From the NCBI GenBank assembly GCA_003644335.1, contig QNCB01000118.1:1-5291 (forward strand): 5,291 bases of DNA, in the 5' to 3' direction. The position numbers and the translations under genes were made by a program. The first letter of the stretch is position 1; each line of letters begins with the position of its first letter. Shown piece by piece: positions 1 to 2,556 of this stretch. The notes beneath the pieces are model-generated. The model worked only from the letters and a program-made list of their open reading frames with translations. It made no database searches and was not told where the DNA came from. This DNA is from Planctomycetota bacterium. Lineage in GTDB: Bacteria; Planctomycetota; Phycisphaerae; SM23-33.

Positions 1-66
1 CAATGCCAGCACCGTCATCACCCAGACGATGACCTTTTTCGTGATGGAAAACTCTGCGATATTCAC
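1..66 (-). CDS. RND efflux permease, N-terminal fragment (continues beyond left edge)
   Basis: Only the first 22 codons are visible, beginning with GTG at 66-64 and running off the window. They read MNIAEFSITKKVIVWVMTVL followed by AL. This is the usual opening of RND (AcrB/HAE1-like) inner-membrane pumps: a short cytoplasmic amphipathic start (N-x-A-E-F-S-I), a basic pair, then the first transmembrane helix. The protein would be a proton-driven inner-membrane exporter partnered with the adaptor encoded just upstream. The GTG start overlaps the adaptor stop (GTGA, 66-63) and has a strong AGGAGG 8 bases upstream, which fixes the start. With only 22 residues, the subclass and substrate cannot be judged. 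Family identity rests on this motif plus gene order. Confidence 0.85.
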   Translation of the reverse strand, partial: MNIAEFSITKKVIVWVMTVLAL

Positions 67-1190
67 TCCGCTGCCCTCCTGGCTTGGAACACCACGGGCT
101 TAATTTTCATGCCGTCGCGGAGATGATGCACGCCAGATGTCGCGACGATATCGCCGACCGTCAGGCCTGTGAGAACCTGGATATTTCCGTCCGCCATCGA
201 GCCTACCTTTACATCTCGCCGGGCGACCCGAGCGGTTTTGGGGTCTTGAACCCAGACGAATCGCTCGCTGCCAGGGCCGGAGAAGACCGCGTTTACCGGC
301 AGATAAAAGGCTTCGCTGTCATCCTTGGCGTCCAGCGGAATCTTGCCTTGCAGCGTAGCGGACATGCCCGGCAGGATTAGGCCTGGCTTGGGAGCGGGCA
401 TTATGAATGTTACGGCGTATGTTTTCGTCGTCGGGTCAGCGGTCTGCTCAGCTTCGAAATATGTTACAGCGAACCGCTTCCCCGGCAGGTCGTCGAAGGT
501 GGCGAAGGTGCTTGTCTTGGCATCCTGTTCCGCTTTGGTGCCATTGCCGCGAACGAGAAACAGGACGCTCTCGGGAACGTCGACGATGACTTTGAGTTTC
601 GTAACGTCTTGCAGTCTGAATATTTTTTCCTTCGCTGCGACGTCCTGATAAGTTTCCTTGAACTGCCAACCAATCTCGCCGGCGAAGGGTGCCCGCAATA
701 TCGTATCGTTCAGAGCTTTGCGGGTAATAGCAGCGTCAGCTTTGGCGACTTCGTAGTCTCGCCGGGCCTGCTCCACTTCCACTTCGGTGGCGACTTGTTT
801 GTCGAAGGCTTCTCGCATTCGCGTGAGGTTCAAGCTGCGTTCGCGAACCCTGGCCATGGATGCATTGTATCTGTTCTGATAATCCTTCGGGTCGAGCTTG
901 GCCAGGGGTTGGTTTGGCTTGACGGGTTGGCCTCGCTTGACGAGGATTTTGTCGATTCGGCCTGGCTGAAGAAACGACAGATTCGCCTCTTGAAACGCCT
1001 TGATGCGAGCGGGAAATGAGAGCGCCTTGAAAATACCAGGCGAGTCCAGCGTCATTAGTTTCACCGGACGGACGACTTCCGGCGGAGCTTGCTCTTTTTC
1101 ACACGAAGTAAAAAGCATCCCAGCTGACGCTATGAAAACCATAACAAAAACACGAACGACCCCTGTGGAACTTGCCCTGTGAAACAACAT
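63..1190 (-). CDS. RND efflux membrane fusion (periplasmic adaptor) lipoprotein
   Basis: A 375-residue HlyD/AcrA-type adaptor, the usual length for the family. It would bridge an RND pump in the inner membrane to an outer-membrane channel. Residues 11-29 are a hydrophobic signal segment ending in L-F-T-S-C, so Cys30 is a likely lipidation site; Phe at -3 is less usual than Leu. Residues about 65-100 form the first half of the lipoyl domain (NLSFLQPGRIDKILVKRGQP). Residues about 103-160 are a charged helical hairpin, and ILRAPFAGEIG (164-174) is the returning lipoyl half. Beta-barrel and membrane-proximal domains follow (about 195-370, with LPGMSATL at 273-280). The ATG at 1190 has AGGTGG 6 bases upstream. 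Its stop overlaps the permease start, so the two form an operon. No substrate can be inferred and no outer-membrane channel gene is in view. Confidence 0.93.
   Translation of the reverse strand: MLFHRASSTGVVRVFVMVFIASAGMLFTSCEKEQAPPEVVRPVKLMTLDSPGIFKALSFPARIKAFQEANLSFLQPGRIDKILVKRGQPVKPNQPLAKLDPKDYQNRYNASMARVRERSLNLTRMREAFDKQVATEVEVEQARRDYEVAKADAAITRKALNDTILRAPFAGEIGWQFKETYQDVAAKEKIFRLQDVTKLKVIVDVPESVLFLVRGNGTKAEQDAKTSTFATFDDLPGKRFAVTYFEAEQTADPTTKTYAVTFIMPAPKPGLILPGMSATLQGKIPLDAKDDSEAFYLPVNAVFSGPGSERFVWVQDPKTARVARRDVKVGSMADGNIQVLTGLTVGDIVATSGVHHLRDGMKIKPVVFQARRAAE
75..80 (-). promoter_or_regulatory. Shine-Dalgarno site of the RND permease gene, inside the adaptor gene
   Basis: On the minus strand AGGAGG lies 8 bases before the GTG start at 66. 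It is embedded in the last codons of the adaptor gene (Ala-Arg-Arg-Ala). Together with the 4-base stop/start overlap it indicates coupled translation of adaptor and permease, and it supports a GTG rather than a downstream start. Confidence 0.75.
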
Positions 1191-1196
1191 TTTTTA

Positions 1197-1202
1197 CCAC
1201 CT
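1197..1202 (-). promoter_or_regulatory. Shine-Dalgarno site of the adaptor gene
   Basis: On the minus strand AGGTGG is followed by 6 A/T-rich bases and then ATG at 1190. This placement favours the ATG at 1190 over the internal Met17 and keeps the whole signal peptide. Confidence 0.6.
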
Positions 1203-1266
1203 TTCATTACCGACCCGAAAAGCTTACGGCAACAGACGAGTTGAATCAACATGTTATATGGAGCGT

Positions 1267-1298
1267 TCCAATGTGGCGGACGTCCAACGTGGCCACCA
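1267..1298. repeat. Two-copy 16-bp imperfect direct repeat with embedded palindromes
   Basis: Units 1267-1282 and 1283-1298 share TCCAAYGTGGC at the same phase (10 of the first 11 bases identical) and then diverge. Within and next to them are perfect palindromes GGACGTCC (1278-1285) and GTGGCCAC (1289-1296), and a near-palindrome TGGA-GCGT-TCCA (1259-1270). The block abuts the hexamer tract on its right. On the minus strand it reads as two CCACRTTGGA units. Function is unknown; it may be a remnant of a dispersed intergenic repeat or a protein-binding array. Confidence 0.45.
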
Positions 1299-1303
1299 AG
1301 TTA

Positions 1304-1375
1304 ATATCGCTATCGAAATCGATATTGTAACAGATATCGCAATCGATACCGATACTGATACCGATTTTAATTTCA
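1304..1375. repeat. Degenerate 6-bp tandem repeat (consensus ATAYCG)
   Basis: From 1304 the sequence can be cut into successive hexamers without any indel. Ten units (1304-1363) resemble ATAYCG, and two decayed AT-rich units (ATTTTA, ATTTCA) follow. Four units match the consensus exactly (1304, 1334, 1346, 1358); most others differ by one base and TAACAG (1328) by three. ATCGAT and GATATC words give local self-complementarity. Read as protein it yields alternating Ile/Thr-Asp on the plus strand or Ser-Val/Ile on the minus strand, which could fool gene finders. It lies 114-185 bases upstream of the adaptor start and just left of the IS. Confidence 0.7.
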
Positions 1376-1437
1376 TCGTCTGGCGGTTTTTTTGTGTCTG
1401 TTTTTTTGCTTTTCTTTTGTCATTCCCGCGAAGCTTG
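1376..1437. other. T-rich spacer between hexamer tract and IS, no gene seen
   Basis: Two runs of seven T (1387-1393 and 1401-1407) and further T-rich sequence are followed by CATTCCCGCGAAGCTTG up to the IS end. On the plus strand the T-runs lack a clear GC-rich hairpin before them, and on the minus strand they are A-runs, so I do not call a terminator in either direction. CATTCCCGCG resembles one arm of the widespread ATTCCCGC/GCGGGAAT palindromic repeats, but the other arm is absent. Confidence 0.4.
1436..1437. repeat. Candidate 2-bp target duplication, left copy (TG)
   Basis: TG directly before the left inverted repeat equals TG directly after the right one; the match does not extend to three bases. 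Two bases is the usual IS30 duplication length, but a dinucleotide match has a 1 in 16 chance of being accidental. Confidence 0.5.
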
Positions 1438-1470
1438 GGCGGATTCAACTCCCAAGTGCGACACATGAGT
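1438..1470 (+). repeat. IS terminal inverted repeat, left (transposase 3' side)
   Basis: 33 bp, beginning GGCGGATTCAAC and ending CACATGAGT, identical to the reverse complement of 2503-2535. Identity stops abruptly on both sides. The transposase stop codon is only 3 bases inside it. Confidence 0.93.
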
Positions 1471-1473
1471 CCG

Positions 1474-2436
1474 TTACGCCGCGCGGCTAAAGTATACAAT
1501 ATCGGGCGGTCTGAAGCCCAGGCATTTTCGCGGGCGGGTGTTTAGTTGGCTCTCAACAAAAACAACATGCTCGGCGGTGATTGCTGCAAACGACATTTTC
1601 TTCGGAAAATACTGCCGAATCAAGCCATTGGTATTTTCATTCGCTCCGCGTTCCCAGCTATGATATGGCTTGGCGAAGTAGCATTTGCAGCTGAGTTCCG
1701 CAGCGATTTTTTCGTGGCCCGCGAACTCCTTGCCGTTATCGAACGTCACCGTTTCGACGACTTCGCCTCTAAGTAGCCGCAGGATTTCGGCGGTAACCTG
1801 GTCGGCGAATTTCGTGGCTGTGTAGCCTATCAGCACGCGTCGGCTAAGGCGTTCGACGAGCGTAACCAGGTAGCCCGAGGCACCGACGCCGCAGACCAGG
1901 TCGGCTTCCCAGTCGCCGATGCGTGACCGCGACTCGACCACCTTTGGCCGCTGGTCAATATCCACGCGACCCCTTATTTTACCGCGCAGATCCTTGCTGC
2001 CACGCCGCTTGCGACGCTTCTTGTGCCCCTGCCGCAACTGTGTGTACCAGGTGCCGCCAGCCCGCTTGTCATCCCAGATGTACCGGTAAATTGTCTCGTG
2101 GCTCACGGTCAGGCCGGGGCCTTTGCGGTCGGTTTTCATGTAGCCCGCGATTTGCTCCGGCGACCATTGCTGTCGAAGTTTTGCCTCGATGTATGCGATG
2201 GTTTTGGCAGCCATCTTGATTGGCCTGGTTTTGTCGACCCGGCGTTGCCTGGCAAATTGCTGTGCCTGGCGAGGCCTGTATCCGCGCTGCCCGGTGTTGC
2301 GATCGATCTCTCTGTAGAGCGTGGATCGAGGACGGCCTAGTTGTCGTGCGATTTTTGTCATTGGTAATTTTGCTTGTCGTAGGGCGTATAATTGGTTACG
2401 CTCATCTTCGGTGAGTTGGCTGTAGTTGTGTCCCAT
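1474..2436 (-). CDS. IS30-family DDE transposase
   Basis: This 320-residue protein cuts and joins the IS ends. The N-terminus carries the helix-turn-helix typical of IS30 (LTEDERNQLYALRQAKLP then MTKIARQLGRPRSTLYREI, residues 9-44). A second DNA-binding region follows (SPEQIAGYMKTD, 92-103, and VSHETIYRYIW, 111-121), then a very basic stretch (138-157). The catalytic triad is complete: Asp179 in GDWEADLV, Asp233 in TFDNGKEF, and Glu267 in RGANENTNG, with 33 residues between the last two as in the DD(33)E class. I start it at the ATG at 2436, which has AGGAG 6 bases upstream. The in-frame TTG one codon earlier (2439) would have only 3 bases of spacing. Full length and uninterrupted. Confidence 0.96.
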   Translation of the reverse strand: MGHNYSQLTEDERNQLYALRQAKLPMTKIARQLGRPRSTLYREIDRNTGQRGYRPRQAQQFARQRRVDKTRPIKMAAKTIAYIEAKLRQQWSPEQIAGYMKTDRKGPGLTVSHETIYRYIWDDKRAGGTWYTQLRQGHKKRRKRRGSKDLRGKIRGRVDIDQRPKVVESRSRIGDWEADLVCGVGASGYLVTLVERLSRRVLIGYTATKFADQVTAEILRLLRGEVVETVTFDNGKEFAGHEKIAAELSCKCYFAKPYHSWERGANENTNGLIRQYFPKKMSFAAITAEHVVFVESQLNTRPRKCLGFRPPDIVYFSRAA

Positions 2437-2442
2437 CAAATG

Positions 2443-2447
2443 CTCCT
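2443..2447 (-). promoter_or_regulatory. Shine-Dalgarno site of the transposase
   Basis: AGGAG on the minus strand lies 6 bases from ATG (2436) but only 3 from the upstream TTG (2439). It therefore decides for the ATG start. Confidence 0.6.
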
Positions 2448-2464
2448 GTGAGTGTTTTGATAAT

Positions 2465-2492
2465 TGGTGAGGGACATTCTACCCGCTCACCA
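2465..2492 (-). promoter_or_regulatory. Hairpin-forming inverted repeat in the transposase leader
   Basis: TGGTGAG (2465-2471) and CTCACCA (2486-2492) are perfectly complementary over 7 bp with a 14-base loop. The repeat lies between the IS end and the transposase ribosome-binding site, which it does not cover. In transcripts entering from outside the IS, a leader structure could limit transposase expression, as known for some other IS families. That role here is inference, and there is no T-run to make it a terminator. Confidence 0.35.
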
Positions 2493-2502
2493 TTTATATT
2501 CC

Positions 2503-2535
2503 ACTCATGTGTCGCACTTGGGAGTTGAATCCGCC
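2503..2535 (-). repeat. IS terminal inverted repeat, right (transposase 5' side)
   Basis: 33 bp, a perfect inverted copy of 1438-1470. In IS30 relatives the transposase promoter lies in or next to this end. A TATAAA hexamer on the minus strand (2498-2493), just inside the repeat, could be a -10 element, but I see no good -35. Confidence 0.93.
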
Positions 2536-2537
2536 TG
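2536..2537. repeat. Candidate 2-bp target duplication, right copy (TG)
   Basis: Partner of the TG at 1436-1437. With the IS and one TG removed, the empty site would read GAAGCT-TG-TCTCC. It is not an obvious palindrome, although IS30 itself prefers palindromic targets. Confidence 0.5.
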
Positions 2538-2556
2538 TCTCCTATTTGCTTTTTTC

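Larger units (their letters stand above)
1191..1303 (-). promoter_or_regulatory. Upstream region of the efflux operon with short palindromes (promoter not resolved)
   Basis: This gene-free segment directly precedes the adaptor gene and should hold its promoter. A TATAAC-like -10 hexamer is present on the minus strand (1258-1253), but no acceptable -35 lies 15-19 bases upstream, so I do not call a promoter. Two adjoining palindromes sit just downstream of that hexamer, GTTGA-A-TCAAC (1240-1250) and AACATGTT (1248-1255). They are candidates for a repressor site, since RND operons are often controlled by TetR- or MarR-type regulators, but no regulator gene is visible. Assigning this stretch as regulatory is inference from position. 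Confidence 0.35.
1438..2535 (-). mobile_element. Complete IS30-family insertion sequence (1098 bp)
   Basis: The element is bounded by perfect 33-bp terminal inverted repeats and encodes one full-length IS30-type DDE transposase that fills nearly all of it. The size is normal for the family. The tips read GGCGGATTCAACTCC; the GATTCAA core four bases in resembles the ends of IS30 itself, as I recall them. The dinucleotide TG flanks both ends (1436-1437 and 2536-2537), matching the 2-bp duplication typical of IS30. No frameshift or internal stop is seen, so it may be active. It landed between the GH38 gene and the efflux operon, disrupting no recognisable gene. Exact IS name unknown. Confidence 0.92.

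Noticed and set aside
609..1019. Plus-strand frame of 136 codons
   Set aside because: Antisense to the adaptor gene, which has clear family motifs and a good ribosome-binding site.
1324..1329. TACAAT as a -10 box for the adaptor operon (minus strand)
   Set aside because: It lies within the hexamer tract, and the hexamer 17 bases upstream (TCGGTA) matches the -35 consensus at only three of six positions.
1304..1375. Hexamer tract as a CRISPR array
   Set aside because: Units are 6 bp and contiguous, with no spacers and no cas gene nearby.
1381..1410. T-runs as a rho-independent terminator
   Set aside because: No stable GC-rich stem directly precedes the T-runs on the plus strand, and no plus-strand gene ends here. 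On the minus strand they are A-runs.
1254..1499. Minus-strand 81-codon frame containing CRTWELNPP and a Ser-Val/Ile repeat
   Set aside because: CRTWELNPP is the translated IS inverted repeat and the rest is the hexamer tract. The same peptide appears in the frame at 2507-2860, showing that it is an IS-end artefact.
1258..1545. Plus-strand 95-codon frame through the hexamer tract
   Set aside because: Its alternating Ile/Thr-Asp stretch is the hexamer repeat translated, and it runs on through the IS inverted repeat and antisense to the transposase. No ribosome-binding site.
2437..2439. TTG start for the transposase (321 residues)
   Set aside because: Only 3 bases separate it from the AGGAG, whereas the next codon, ATG at 2436, has proper 6-base spacing.
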